Assembly: GCA_025736915.1 (NCBI GenBank)
Contig: CP107049.1
Location: 2,294,001 to 2,358,000, forward strand
Length of the DNA stretch: 64,000 bases
Reading direction: 5' to 3'
DNA from: Acinetobacter nosocomialis
GTDB taxonomy: Bacteria > Pseudomonadota > Gammaproteobacteria > Pseudomonadales > Moraxellaceae
Part shown: piece after piece, positions 1 through 10,108 of the stretch
How the letters are laid out: every line of letters begins with the position of its first letter
Numbering within the stretch: the first letter of the stretch is position 1
Made by a program: the position numbers and the translations under genes
The notes under the pieces: generated by a model
The model's database searches: none
What the model was told of the DNA's origin: nothing
What the model saw: the letters and a program-made list of their open reading frames with translations, nothing else

Positions 1-56
1 TCAGTATTGTAAGGGAAAAAGCTTAAATTTTTATTTAAAAGTATTTTATTTTTCAT

Positions 57-81
57 CACCTTGGAGACAGCCTCCAAGGTG
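57..81 (-). terminator. Hairpin downstream of the barrel-protein gene
   Basis: A perfect 10-bp inverted repeat (57-66 and 72-81) with a 5-nt loop lies 12 bases beyond the stop codon of the minus-strand gene. It is not followed by a clear T-run on either strand, so it may be a 3' end stabiliser or a Rho-associated end rather than a classical intrinsic terminator. Confidence 0.45.
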
Positions 82-92
82 GTTCTTAGCAA

Positions 93-1232
93 TTAGAACA
101 GTGCTTCTAAACGTAAGAATGTGCTGACAAAATGGTTACGGTCTTCACGGTGGTCATTAAAGTAATTGACGTCGCCTTGTACAAAGAACCATTCACGAAA
201 GAGCGGCTGACGCCATGATACAAATGGTCCCCAACTGTTTAAGCGTAAATCGTTGTCGTTGTAATAGCCACCTGTATAAATACCATAGTTAAAACGGTTA
301 TTTGCAAAGAAACTATGTTCGCGGAAAACTCGGTTTTCCCATGTTAAATCATCATCTTGATCATCGGCATACGTTAAGCTGAACTGGTTCGATAAAATCG
401 GTTGATTTGGACGAGCATGGGTAAGCTCTAGGTTAGTACGTAAATAATTTTCACTATGAATGCCATAGCGATAAATCTCTTCAGCATAAAACTTAAAGTC
501 ATTACGGAGTTGCCAATTTCTCGATGCTTTTAAGCGAACATACACGTCGTCTCCAGAACGGATACCTAAGTCTGCATCTGTTTCAAACGGCAGTTTTTTA
601 GAGAAATTTGACCAACGTAATGCGATTGAGCTGTTGTCATCTCGTGTTCGTTTAGTATCAAGTTTCTTATTTGAATCTTGATTTGGGTTTTGGTTAATAT
701 TGGCTGGACTATTATTAAATTCGTTATCTAAAGAGTCATCACCAAACACCACGCTTAAGCGTTTCTCTAGCGTAGGGAGTTTAATCTTCCCGCGTATTCT
801 GGGTTTGATTTCAAAGTTATCGTATTCATTCCAATAGTTATCAACCATTACACGGATGGTTGCAGTAGCTGGTTTTTGCGGGTCGACTTCACCAAACCAG
901 TTATCAATTTTTTCAGAGGTATGATCAGCCCAATTTCGAATTTTCTTTTGCTTACGGTCAAACCAAGTCTGATCTTCAGTTTGCTCGGTGGGTGGAACAA
1001 TAGGTTGATTGGACTGCTCCGGAAAAATCGTTGGGGTGGCATCAATCCACCTTGGGATTTGATCTAAAAGATTTTCATCTTTATTTTCTTCGGTTTGTAC
1101 TCCAGATGACGAACCTTTGACTTGCTGAGTTGAAGAAGAGTTTACTTCTGCATGAGCCATACATACTGAACCAAATCCTAAAGTTACAAGTGCGAAAAGC
1201 TGCCGATACGTAATAACGTGAAATATTTTCAT
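93..1232 (-). CDS. Exported protein, predicted outer-membrane beta-barrel, function unknown
   Basis: This 379-residue protein has an N-terminal signal peptide with a hydrophobic stretch at about residues 10-25 and likely cleavage after an A-H-A motif. A low-complexity Ser/Gln/Glu/Asn-rich linker follows. The C-terminal two thirds shows alternating hydrophobic/polar strands rich in aromatic residues and ends in phenylalanine, the usual last residue of Gram-negative outer-membrane barrels. I do not recognise a named family. The barrel prediction is inference from strand pattern and terminal Phe. The gene stands alone on the minus strand, 350 bp away from the next gene. Confidence 0.7.
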   Translation of the reverse strand: MKIFHVITYRQLFALVTLGFGSVCMAHAEVNSSSTQQVKGSSSGVQTEENKDENLLDQIPRWIDATPTIFPEQSNQPIVPPTEQTEDQTWFDRKQKKIRNWADHTSEKIDNWFGEVDPQKPATATIRVMVDNYWNEYDNFEIKPRIRGKIKLPTLEKRLSVVFGDDSLDNEFNNSPANINQNPNQDSNKKLDTKRTRDDNSSIALRWSNFSKKLPFETDADLGIRSGDDVYVRLKASRNWQLRNDFKFYAEEIYRYGIHSENYLRTNLELTHARPNQPILSNQFSLTYADDQDDDLTWENRVFREHSFFANNRFNYGIYTGGYYNDNDLRLNSWGPFVSWRQPLFREWFFVQGDVNYFNDHREDRNHFVSTFLRLEALF

Positions 1233-1302
1233 ATCTATCTTTTATGTTTTGTTGTTATTGTCACTTTTGTTGATTTCTCTAATAAAATCAAGAGGACGAC
1301 AC

Positions 1303-1326
1303 AAAAGTTAAGTAAATTTAACTTTT
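1303..1326. repeat. 9-bp inverted repeat upstream of the barrel-protein gene
   Basis: Arms AAAAGTTAA (1303-1311) and TTAACTTTT (1318-1326) are perfectly complementary around a 6-nt spacer, about 70-95 bases upstream of the start codon at 1232. The position and symmetry suit a regulator-binding site, but in such AT-rich DNA chance is possible. Confidence 0.3.
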
Positions 1327-1381
1327 CTTACATATTTGAAATAAGTTAAAAAGTTTAAGCTATTAGCGAGAATTTTTAAGC

Positions 1382-1411
1382 AAAAAAAATCCCCCAAACT
1401 AGGGGGATTTT
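1382..1411 (-). terminator. Rho-independent terminator of the FrnE-like gene
   Basis: A 10-bp perfect stem (1386-1395 with 1402-1411, five C:G pairs) with a 6-nt loop. On the minus strand it is followed by a run of eight T. It lies about 175 bases downstream of the minus-strand gene ending at 1585. The flanking A-run would also allow weak function on the plus strand. Confidence 0.8.
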
Positions 1412-1584
1412 AGATCAAGGAAACTTCAAATTCCGATCATTAAACATATAAAAAACAGAACATTACAGCGCGAATATTCTAAGTCGCAATCATAAACACA
1501 TTTTAAACAATTGAATAGTTCTTTTTTTAGAACGCTCTATTGCTAAAACGGTGATAAAACATACGATTTGTTCACACTTTACAA

Positions 1585-2295
1585 TTAAGACTGTTTATCT
1601 TGTGGAATATCACATGTTTCATCATTACAAACAGCTGCGTCATCTTGCTCGATTTCTTCAGCATTTGCTTTGAGCTGTGCTTGTTCTAACACTTGTAAAA
1701 ACACTTCACGAGGCTGTGCACCTGCAAGCGCAATTCTTTGATCAAATACAAAGAATGGTACGCCAGTTACATTGAGCTGCTCGTGTGCAATTTTTTCGTC
1801 ATGACGAACGAAGTCAGCCAATTCATTCGTATCGAGTACATATTCAACTTCGGCATTATCAAGGCCAATACGAGAAGCGATTTCCTCTACGACTTCACGT
1901 TCACCAATCGCTAAACCTTCAGTCATATAAGCATGGAAAAAGGCTTCTTTTGCTTGGTTACCTAAACCTTTACTTTGGGCAAGATGAATAATACGGTGAG
2001 CGTTAAAGCTATTGCCTGAGTTGGCTTTTTGCCATTGGAAGTCGATACCTTCAGAGGCAGCCATGGCCGCAATGTTGCGCTCCATTTCTTCCATCTCTTC
2101 ATAGGTACGGCCATATTTTTTCGCTAAACGCTCAGTATTTGAAGTGTCATGTGTTGCTGGCGCATTCGGATCTAATTCGAAACTATGCCAATGAATATCA
2201 AGTTCAATACCAGCTTCAGCCGCGACATGTTCAAGGCGTTTTTTGCCGATGTAACAGAAAGGACAAACTACATCAGACCAGACATCAACACGCAT
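1585..2295 (-). CDS. DsbA-family (FrnE-like) thiol oxidoreductase
   Basis: 236 residues. The protein starts directly with a thioredoxin-fold strand and a CPFC active site at about residues 11-14, with no signal peptide, so it is predicted cytoplasmic. The helical insert and the cis-Pro motif near residue 180 (VTGVPFF) fit the DsbA/FrnE branch (2-hydroxychromene-2-carboxylate isomerase-like). FrnE proteins act as cytoplasmic disulfide oxidoreductases in stress responses. The C-terminal tail carries two extra cysteines (VCNDETC) in an acidic stretch, as in some FrnE proteins where a C-terminal Cys pair is redox active. The substrate is unknown. Confidence 0.88.
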   Translation of the reverse strand: MRVDVWSDVVCPFCYIGKKRLEHVAAEAGIELDIHWHSFELDPNAPATHDTSNTERLAKKYGRTYEEMEEMERNIAAMAASEGIDFQWQKANSGNSFNAHRIIHLAQSKGLGNQAKEAFFHAYMTEGLAIGEREVVEEIASRIGLDNAEVEYVLDTNELADFVRHDEKIAHEQLNVTGVPFFVFDQRIALAGAQPREVFLQVLEQAQLKANAEEIEQDDAAVCNDETCDIPQDKQS

Positions 2296-2461
2296 GGGAG
2301 AATCTCATAAATTTTAATTACCCATCATAATAGGGATGATGTGCAAGGATTTAAAGCATTGAATAGCGAATAGAGTGTTGCGTATTATGAAATAAATGAC
2401 ATATAAAGAAGAAAGAGCTCTATTTTATAACTATAAAGAGCAAAACTATAAGAATGGAAAT

Positions 2462-2467
2462 AGGAGG
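2462..2467 (+). promoter_or_regulatory. Shine-Dalgarno deciding the start at 2473
   Basis: AGGAGG lies five bases before ATG 2473. The upstream in-frame GTG at 2467 overlaps this ribosome-binding site, so it cannot be the start it seems to be. Confidence 0.75.
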
Positions 2468-2472
2468 TGTGT

Positions 2473-3231
2473 ATGCGCCGAATTTTGATTGCAATTGCAG
2501 GTCTGGTGGTGATTGCAGGTATTGTCTTTTTTTCCTATCAACATATAAAACAGCAACAAGCTAAAGACAGTAGCGAAATGTTCGATGTCGTGATGAATGA
2601 AAAAATGAGTGAACTTTATGAGCAGGCTCAAGATTGGTCTAAACCTGTACAACTCGATATTCATGATAAACGGCTTGCAGGACACTATAAGCAAGTCTCA
2701 GAGTTCCTTTTAAGTTATTGGGTTCAAAACGTAAATGCCCGCAATGAATATTTAAGAGAACTAAAAGCTGCGAAATGGGACACTTTTTTAAATGTTGATC
2801 GATTGGACCTTGATAAAAAACAAAAATATACCGAAACAGAAAAGATGTTGGCTGATGTTCGGAAAGCTTCAGATAAGTATCAGTCTGAATATGAATCAAT
2901 ACATAAGACTTTTCTCGCTAAAATTCAGGAATTATCTGTTGATGCAGATACGAGACAACTTCTTGAAATGAAATTGGGAACTCAGCAAAAGGCTGATCAA
3001 GATCATACGATTTTTATGATTGAGCTACAAATTTTAGATGACGCAGAGGAAATGTTTAAACTTCTAAAAAACTATTCGTGGCAAAAGAAAGATCATATGA
3101 TCCTTTTTCATGAAAATGCTCAAGTTAAAAAATTTAACGAGCTTTACCAACATGTTTTAAAGCTTAATGCAAAAATTGAAAGTATTAAGAAAAAGAACGT
3201 GGCTGCTTTAGAAAATGAGCTAGAAGAATAG
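2473..3231 (+). CDS. Membrane-anchored hypothetical protein with coiled-coil body
   Basis: 252 residues from the ATG with the AGGAGG site. One N-terminal transmembrane segment (about residues 3-20) is followed by a highly charged, Lys/Glu/Gln-rich helical domain with coiled-coil character to the end, ending in an acidic tail. The topology suggests a bitopic inner-membrane protein with a periplasmic helical domain. I cannot name a family; it loosely resembles small DUF3053-like envelope proteins, a weak suggestion. It lies between the divergently transcribed FrnE-like gene and a convergent MerR regulator. Confidence 0.75.
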   Translation: MRRILIAIAGLVVIAGIVFFSYQHIKQQQAKDSSEMFDVVMNEKMSELYEQAQDWSKPVQLDIHDKRLAGHYKQVSEFLLSYWVQNVNARNEYLRELKAAKWDTFLNVDRLDLDKKQKYTETEKMLADVRKASDKYQSEYESIHKTFLAKIQELSVDADTRQLLEMKLGTQQKADQDHTIFMIELQILDDAEEMFKLLKNYSWQKKDHMILFHENAQVKKFNELYQHVLKLNAKIESIKKKNVAALENELEE

Positions 3232-3252
3232 TTACAGTATGAGCATCAACTA

Positions 3253-3618
3253 CTATGTATTGGTGCTCTCAGCTTTGCCTTTTGCCAAGAAAGATTGTAA
3301 TAAACTTTGAGAAGTTTGTAGTTTGTTTAACTGCTCAGAGACATGCATCAGTTCTGTTTGTAGCTTTTCTTGAACAATAGGGCAGAGCGTAAATACTCGT
3401 TCATCTAAATCAAAACACGGTAATAACACCTGAATGTCTTTTAGGGGCATACCTGCATCATTTAATATTTTAATTTTCCTAATATTTTCAATATCTTTTT
3501 GGGTATAGCTTCGATAGTTATTGCTTGCACGATGCGGTTGTATTAGCCCTAAACTTTCATAATAACGCAGCATACGCGGACTAACTTTTGTAAGCTCAGC
3601 GACTTTAGCGAGGTTCAT
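3253..3618 (-). CDS. MerR-family transcriptional regulator
   Basis: 121 residues. The N-terminal winged helix-turn-helix has the MerR hallmarks (LAKVAELTKVSPRMLRYYE near residues 3-21, then the NNYRSY wing), followed by a dimerisation helix. Two cysteines sit at the end of the DNA-binding half and start of the helix (LLPCF and LCPIV, about 12 residues apart), a place where MerR proteins often bind effectors, but the ligand is unknown. The gene is divergent from an alpha/beta hydrolase, with a 71-bp intergenic region holding a MerR-type long-spacer promoter, so that hydrolase is the likely target. Confidence 0.88.
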   Translation of the reverse strand: MNLAKVAELTKVSPRMLRYYESLGLIQPHRASNNYRSYTQKDIENIRKIKILNDAGMPLKDIQVLLPCFDLDERVFTLCPIVQEKLQTELMHVSEQLNKLQTSQSLLQSFLAKGKAESTNT

Positions 3619-3627
3619 AAAATAGGC

Positions 3628-3659
3628 TTGACCTTAACAGTGGTGTCATAGTTTAGCAT
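3628..3659 (+). promoter_or_regulatory. Candidate MerR-type promoter with a long spacer
   Basis: TTGACC (3628-3633) and TAGCAT (3654-3659) are separated by 20 bp, longer than the usual 17, and the spacer carries an imperfect dyad. MerR activators typically act on 19-20-bp spacers. It points to the hydrolase gene starting at 3690. Confidence 0.4.
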
Positions 3660-3689
3660 GTTTTTATCTTTCAAAATGGTACTTGTTCA

Positions 3690-4337
3690 ATGATCAGAAA
3701 ACTCATTTTATTGGTGTTATTCGGATGGATGTCATTTGTTGCAAATGCCAAAACACTGGAACTTCAGGAGAAGAACATGCGTCAAATATTTGTACTTCAT
3801 GGGTATTCAGCTTCTATAAATGATCACTGGTTCTTGGATCTAAAACATCAAATAGAAGATGAACATACATCTGTGACCCTAATACCATTTCCAGATTCTG
3901 AGCATCCCGATGTAGATGCTTGGCAGAAGGTTTTAGATGAACAGATTCCACAGGTTAATGAAAATACCTATTTTGTGGCACATAGTTTGGGTGTGATTAC
4001 TTTGCTGCACTTTTTGCAAAGACATGGTTATCAACATATTGGAGGAATGATTTTAGTGTCTGGATTCTCTGGACCAATTGCAGATTCTTCACCTCTCACA
4101 GCTTATATAACAAAGAGCAAAGTCGACACCAATTACTTTAAGGGGATAAACAAAAAGCTGGTGTATTTGTCTGATAATGATGATTTGGTTCCACCAAAAC
4201 TGACAGTTCAATTGGCTAAAGATATTGATGCGCCGTACATTACAGTTCCTAATGGTGGGCACTTTTTAGGTCGGGAAGGTTATACGGCATTTCCGCAAGT
4301 CGTGAATTCTTTAAAAGAAATGTTAGAGAACGACTAA
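3690..4337 (+). CDS. Exported alpha/beta hydrolase (RBBP9/YdeN-like)
   Basis: 215 residues. A signal peptide covers about residues 1-20 (hydrophobic core then V-A-N-A). The hydrolase core follows with the HGY oxyanion region at 37-39, the nucleophile elbow AHSLG with Ser99, an Asp at about 164-165 (DNDDLVPP) and His191 (NGGHF). The length and order match the RBBP9/YdeN serine hydrolase group. A downstream ATG (3777) would give a cytosolic form beginning MRQIFVLHG, so the signal peptide depends on the start chosen; ATG 3690 keeps a convincing one. Divergent from a MerR regulator. Substrate unknown. Confidence 0.82.
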   Translation: MIRKLILLVLFGWMSFVANAKTLELQEKNMRQIFVLHGYSASINDHWFLDLKHQIEDEHTSVTLIPFPDSEHPDVDAWQKVLDEQIPQVNENTYFVAHSLGVITLLHFLQRHGYQHIGGMILVSGFSGPIADSSPLTAYITKSKVDTNYFKGINKKLVYLSDNDDLVPPKLTVQLAKDIDAPYITVPNGGHFLGREGYTAFPQVVNSLKEMLEND

Positions 4338-4356
4338 AAATTTATAAGATAAATTT

Positions 4357-4397
4357 CACTCTATAAATGGTTATAAATCATTTATAGGGTGGTTTTT
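4357..4397 (+). terminator. Terminator after the alpha/beta hydrolase
   Basis: A 13-bp stem (4357-4369 with 4379-4391, one G-T wobble) with a 9-nt loop is followed by GTTTTT. It begins 20 bases past the hydrolase stop codon. Confidence 0.75.
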
Positions 4398-4578
4398 CTA
4401 TTCGGCTTTCTATTAATAAAAGTCCCTCACTATTACATTAAAAATTTTAATTATATTTACCGTTTATCCGAGCTTTACTGAATCAAGATACAGTTTGTTG
4501 TAGCCTATTTATAGAGACCTTTATTTGAATCTTCATCTTTTGATTGAAATAGGATGACTGATTTTTTTGGAGCAAGTT

Positions 4579-5070
4579 ATGAACTTTCTAAAACAATCAG
4601 CTTTAATCGCTGCATTTGCTTTTATGGGTTTGGCAACTGTTCAGGCAGAAGAGGTAACGACTTTACCCACTATTCGCGTTATGGCTGAATCTGAGCTACG
4701 TGACGAGGTGGGCTTTGTGCCGTTTCAAGAAGATAAGAAGGTACGCCAAGCACTACAACACCATGAATATAAAATACATAACGATATACAGAATGCTTTA
4801 GTCCCTGAAGGTATGACGACCGTAGATTATCAGCCCGTTATGGTGCAGCCTGATCTCTCACAACTTTCTCCATTTTTACGAGAATATATTTTGGCAGTAG
4901 CAGGTGGGATTCAGTCTTCTGACCCAACCAATGGTATTTTTGAAATGTTAAAGCCGCTGAACATTAACCGAAGTAATGTTGATGCTTATCGTGATGGTAC
5001 GATGAAAGTAAATCTTAATGACATTATAAATTTACAACAGCAAATTCAAGATGGTTTAAAAGGCCGATAA
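4579..5070 (+). CDS. Small exported protein with TonB-box-like N-terminus
   Basis: 163 residues from ATG 4579, chosen because GGAG sits about six bases upstream; an in-frame TTG at 4567 lies before that site. The signal peptide is about residues 1-23 (hydrophobic core, then V-Q-A). The mature protein starts with TTLPTIRVMAE, which resembles the TonB-box region of TonB-dependent receptors, yet no plug or barrel follows. The remainder is a compact domain of about 130 residues I do not recognise, ending in a Gln/Asn-rich helix. It is presumably periplasmic. It stands alone and is convergent with fadA. Confidence 0.75.
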   Translation: MNFLKQSALIAAFAFMGLATVQAEEVTTLPTIRVMAESELRDEVGFVPFQEDKKVRQALQHHEYKIHNDIQNALVPEGMTTVDYQPVMVQPDLSQLSPFLREYILAVAGGIQSSDPTNGIFEMLKPLNINRSNVDAYRDGTMKVNLNDIINLQQQIQDGLKGR

Positions 5071-5074
5071 AATA

Positions 5075-5104
5075 AAAATCCCCACATTGAGCGGGGATTT
5101 TTTT
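5075..5104. terminator. Bidirectional terminator between the small exported gene and fadA
   Basis: The stem AAAATCCCC (5075-5083) pairs with GGGGATTTT (5093-5101) around a 9-nt loop and is followed by a T-run on the plus strand and preceded by an A-run. It lies between convergent genes and can serve both. Confidence 0.85.
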
Positions 5105-5117
5105 ATCTAGATGTTAA

Positions 5118-6290
<1,173 letters not shown>

Positions 6291-6302
6291 TCACGTCGCT
6301 CC

Positions 6303-8456
6303 TTAACCGTAGAATTTTTTGTTGTTAGCAGCCATGTCGCGCAACATTTGCGGCGCTTCATAAGCCTTACCTAAGTGTGCATATTTGTCGCAAAGCGCAA
6401 CGTATTCAGCAACACCTGTTTGGTCGATGTAACGGCATGGACCACCACGGAATGGAGGGAAACCTACACCCATAATCATTGCCATGTCTGCTTCAGATGC
6501 AGTTGCTACAATCTTGTCTTCCAAGCAACGAACTGTTTCGTTACAGAAAGCAAGCATCATACGGTCAATGATTTCTTGGTTATCAAATTCGCGTTTTTCA
6601 CCAGTTACGAATGGAGCAATCACTTCATACGCTGTTGGATCAACAGTTTTTGCTTTCTTGCCTTTCTTGTCGAGTTCGTATTTGTAGAAACCTACGTCAT
6701 TCTTTTGACCAAGACGCTTCGCTTCATACATTGCTTGGATTGCGCCTTTGTAGTCTGGCTTCATACGGTCAGGGAAACCTTCCGCCATGACTTCAGCACC
6801 ATGTACACCTGTGTCGATGCCTACAACATCAATCAGGTAAGCAGGACCCATTGGCCAACCAAACTTAGACATTACATTGTCGATTTGCTGGAAATCTGCG
6901 CCGTCTTTTACAAGAAGGTCAAATGCACCGAAGTAAGGGAACAATACACGGTTAACCAAGAACCCTGGGCAGTCGTTTACAACGATTGGTGTTTTACCCA
7001 TTTTTTGAGCAAGAACGACAGTCGTTGCAATTGCTTCTTCAGAAGTTTTTTCACCACGAATAACTTCTACAAGCGGCATCATGTGAACTGGGTTGAAGAA
7101 GTGCATACCAACGAAGTTTTCAGGACGTTGTAATGCTTTTGCCAAACGTGTAATTGAAATTGTAGAAGTGTTAGAAGCAATGATCGTATTTTCACGAACA
7201 TTTTTCTCAGTTTCTGCAAGTACGATTTCTTTAACTTTTGGATTTTCAGTTACCGCTTCGATCACGATATCAACTTCTTTAAACTCATCGTAGCTTAAAG
7301 TAGGACGGATACGAGCAAGCGTTTCACCCATTTGCGCAGGTTTCATTTTTTTGCGTTCAACCTGTTTAGTTAACAAGCTGTTTGCTTCTGACATACCTAA
7401 TGCAAGTTGTGGGTTACCAATATCCTTCATGATAATTGGAGTACCTTTGCTTGCCGCTTGGTAAGCAATACCGCCACCCATAATACCAGCGCCAAGTACA
7501 GCCGCTTGATTTACAGGGTGAGCACCTTTTTCATGTTGTTTAGATGCTTTTTTCACAACTTGGTCATTGATGAATAAACCAATCAATGCACCAGCTTGTG
7601 GAGTAATTGCTGCTTTAGCAAAGCCTTCAGCTTCAACTTTTAACGCTTCATCACGTGCAAGGCTTGCACCTGCTTGTAATGAATCAAGTAATAATTTTGG
7701 AGCAGGGTATTGAGCAGGGTTTGCTTTAGCAAGTACAGCACCTTTTGCTGTGTTGAACGCCATCATTTGTTCAAGTGGGTTCAATTTTACAGCGTCAAGT
7801 TTTTCTTGGCGTTTTGCTTTCCAGTTTAAACGACCAGAAATTGCTTGTTTAACCAAGTCAGTTGCAGCTTCAAGTAATTTGTCAGCAGCCACTACAGCAT
7901 CAACAGCACCATCTTTAAGAGCGGCAGCCGGTTTTTTAGGAACAGCCATTGCCATCCATTCAACTGCGTTGTCGATACCGATAACACGGCTTAAACGAAC
8001 GCTACCACCGAAACCAGGATAAATACCGAGTTTGATTTCTGGTAAGCCCACTTGTGCAGCTTCTGACATCACACGATAGTCACACACTAAGCACATTTCA
8101 AAACCGCCACCTAAAGCCATGCCATTAATAGCAGCAACTTTTGGAAGGTCTAAATCTTCAAAGCTATTGAAGATCTCGTGAACAGGCATAAGCCAGTCAA
8201 CAATCGCTTTTTCGCCTTGGGCGAAGTTTTCGCCAAATTCGGTAATATCTGCCCCAACAATAAATGTAGATTTGCCAGAAGTTACGACTAAGCCTTTAAT
8301 ATCGTTATTGGCTTTTACTGCTGCGATAGCAGCTTGGAAATCTTCAATTGTTGCACGGTTAAATTTATTGACCGACTCACCTTGTAAGTCAAAGCGGAAT
8401 TCTGCAATTCCGTCCGCAAGCATTTGGACGGTAATGGCATTGCCAGCGTGGATCAT
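6303..8456 (-). CDS. fadB: Fatty acid oxidation complex subunit alpha FadB
   Basis: 717 residues. The N-terminal enoyl-CoA hydratase/isomerase domain (about 1-190) has the two catalytic glutamates Glu120 (GGGFEM) and Glu140 (GLPEI), aligning with the pair known from E. coli FadB. The 3-hydroxyacyl-CoA dehydrogenase part begins near residue 315 with the NAD-binding GAGIMGGG loop and carries the catalytic histidine motif MHFFNPVH. It performs hydration and dehydrogenation in beta-oxidation and forms a complex with FadA. It is first in the fadBA operon, with AGGAG upstream of its ATG. Confidence 0.97.
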   Translation of the reverse strand: MIHAGNAITVQMLADGIAEFRFDLQGESVNKFNRATIEDFQAAIAAVKANNDIKGLVVTSGKSTFIVGADITEFGENFAQGEKAIVDWLMPVHEIFNSFEDLDLPKVAAINGMALGGGFEMCLVCDYRVMSEAAQVGLPEIKLGIYPGFGGSVRLSRVIGIDNAVEWMAMAVPKKPAAALKDGAVDAVVAADKLLEAATDLVKQAISGRLNWKAKRQEKLDAVKLNPLEQMMAFNTAKGAVLAKANPAQYPAPKLLLDSLQAGASLARDEALKVEAEGFAKAAITPQAGALIGLFINDQVVKKASKQHEKGAHPVNQAAVLGAGIMGGGIAYQAASKGTPIIMKDIGNPQLALGMSEANSLLTKQVERKKMKPAQMGETLARIRPTLSYDEFKEVDIVIEAVTENPKVKEIVLAETEKNVRENTIIASNTSTISITRLAKALQRPENFVGMHFFNPVHMMPLVEVIRGEKTSEEAIATTVVLAQKMGKTPIVVNDCPGFLVNRVLFPYFGAFDLLVKDGADFQQIDNVMSKFGWPMGPAYLIDVVGIDTGVHGAEVMAEGFPDRMKPDYKGAIQAMYEAKRLGQKNDVGFYKYELDKKGKKAKTVDPTAYEVIAPFVTGEKREFDNQEIIDRMMLAFCNETVRCLEDKIVATASEADMAMIMGVGFPPFRGGPCRYIDQTGVAEYVALCDKYAHLGKAYEAPQMLRDMAANNKKFYG

Positions 8457-8933
8457 GCCTGATCTCCTTAGTTTTGGAGGATTTCTAAGTTGATGTTATG
8501 AAGCGTGTGTACAGCTCCGGTACACATTTATGCTTCGCTAATCTTACGATAACTATATCTAAAAAGAAGCCAACAAGTTGTATCAAGCCGTGACGCAAGG
8601 GTCATCAATTGTCTACAAATAATTTTTTTTAATTTATTTATATGAAAAATATGTTTTTTTATTGGGGGTAATAGCTTGATAAGCAAGAGTTGAAGGGCCC
8701 ATAAGAGAATGTAGTAAATGATGAAATGAATGATAAAAGAACAATAAAGAAATACAGATTTCAGTGGGAAAAGCGCATAAATGAAAAAAATAATAAAGAC
8801 GGTTGAATAACCTTGGTTTTTTGAACTGTTAATGAAAATTAAGATACTTTGTGAATTATTAGACAGAAAGGGTTGTCTATTTTTTATCTTTGGATAAACT
8901 TTGTGTTATAAAAATGTTAGACAAAGTAATATT
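8457..8933. other. Divergent intergenic region between fadB and a lipoprotein gene
   Basis: 477 bp, very AT-rich, separating divergent genes. It must hold the fadBA promoter, but I could not assign a convincing -35/-10 pair. Near the lipoprotein gene is a small hairpin with a T-run (listed separately). No convincing small ORF was seen. Confidence 0.5.
8860..8885 (+). terminator. Attenuator-like hairpin before the lipoprotein gene
   Basis: TAGACA (8860-8865) pairs with TGTCTA (8874-8879) around an 8-nt loop and is followed by six T. It lies 49 bases upstream of the lipoprotein ATG. The stem is short, so function as a terminator or attenuator is only possible. Confidence 0.3.
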
Positions 8934-9938
8934 ATGTTAAAAAATAAGTTTATGATTTTAGCCATCCTTCCATTTATGTTGAGTGCATGTGGAGGTGGCG
9001 GTTCTAGTGATAATAATTCCGTAAATAACGATCAAAGTAGTGCATCACAAGATTCTACGGCGAATGGAAGTCGTTACTATTTTATGGATTACAATGCGAA
9101 TGAAACAGATGCGTTAAATATTTCTTATTTTGAAATATTCAATAAAAAATCAACTGATGGATCTTCTAATCAAGCTTTAGGTGAGTATTTGCTCACAGAG
9201 AAAAAACTCTATCTGCCAACTGATAGAGCGATTAATGTTATGAATATTAATTCGCTAACGGATTGGACATTAGACCTGATTGGTGATGTTAAAGAGGATT
9301 GGAAACTAGAAAGAGTTAATCTGTCTGGTCAGAATATGTTTGACGCTGTTTTACCGGGCTACCGAGCAGTAGGCTTTCCAGTAAATGATGCAAGTACGAC
9401 TAATGGTCGTATATTTCTTAATACTTATGGACAGAATAAATTTCCTGACGGAAGTAGTTGCTATCGTTTAATTTCAAAAAAATCTAATCAAGAGTCTTTT
9501 GCATTTAATGTCGGTCAAGATTATGAAATTAACCAGAGTTTTGACGAGTTCGATGCTGACAATGCTTCATACCTTAATTATTTGAATCAAACTAATCCAT
9601 TCGGCTTTACTTATAAAGCAGTTAAAGGAACATGGCAAACAGTTCAGTGGACTACAGTTTATGATACTAGTCTAGGTTTTGCTGCGAGCGATAGTGTTGC
9701 GGTGCAATATCAAGGTAAGCCATACACAGCAAGTTATACAAGTGATATTGGTTGGACTGCTGATCAAGAAGTTAAGCATTGGGAAACATACCTAAAAAAT
9801 GCCAATGATCCCCAACGCATCCGTTTTGCTCAGTTAAGAATTGCACAATTGAAATCAGGTTGTTATGTCTATAATGAAACTGCTGCAAACGCACTTGTTT
9901 CTCTGAATGCGTTAAATTGGAAACCTTATCAAAACTAA
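8934..9938 (+). CDS. Lipoprotein of unknown function
   Basis: 334 residues from ATG 8934; the in-frame TTG at 8901 would put a charged stretch before the signal sequence and is not preferred. The signal ends in a clear lipobox (L-S-A-C, Cys about residue 19) followed by GGGGSS and an Asn/Ser-rich linker typical of Acinetobacter lipoproteins. Because residue +2 is Gly, not Asp, outer-membrane sorting is expected. The rest is a folded domain rich in Tyr, Asn and Asp with two cysteines (GSSCYR and SGCYVY) that could pair. I recognise no family. It is a single-gene unit with its own terminator. Confidence 0.78.
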   Translation: MLKNKFMILAILPFMLSACGGGGSSDNNSVNNDQSSASQDSTANGSRYYFMDYNANETDALNISYFEIFNKKSTDGSSNQALGEYLLTEKKLYLPTDRAINVMNINSLTDWTLDLIGDVKEDWKLERVNLSGQNMFDAVLPGYRAVGFPVNDASTTNGRIFLNTYGQNKFPDGSSCYRLISKKSNQESFAFNVGQDYEINQSFDEFDADNASYLNYLNQTNPFGFTYKAVKGTWQTVQWTTVYDTSLGFAASDSVAVQYQGKPYTASYTSDIGWTADQEVKHWETYLKNANDPQRIRFAQLRIAQLKSGCYVYNETAANALVSLNALNWKPYQN

Positions 9939-9957
9939 TTTAAAATCTGAGTTTAAG

Positions 9958-9992
9958 AAATCTCAAGAATAAATGTTCTTGAGATTTTTTTT
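9958..9992 (+). terminator. Terminator after the lipoprotein gene
   Basis: A perfect 12-bp stem (9958-9969 with 9976-9987), 6-nt loop and an uninterrupted T-run, 19 bases past the stop codon. Confidence 0.9.
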
Positions 9993-10108
9993 GATAAAAA
10001 TAATAGTTACTCATATGAGTCTGAATTTTCTTCGAGAGTTTGTTATTATTTCTCCAATTTTAAATTCCTTCGAAGTATTTTTAAAGATGCTTAAATGCGA
10101 GTAACTAT

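Larger units (their letters stand above)
1233..1584. other. Intergenic region with an operator-like repeat and a terminator
   Basis: This 352-bp AT-rich gap between two minus-strand genes holds an inverted repeat (1303-1326) and a strong terminator hairpin (1382-1411), both listed separately. I see no coding potential in the remainder. Confidence 0.5.

Noticed and set aside
6375..7133. Long plus-strand ORF of 252 codons opposite fadB
   Set aside because: It lies antisense in a conserved enzyme gene, is rich in Cys, His, Phe and Trp as frame shadows are, and has no ribosome site.
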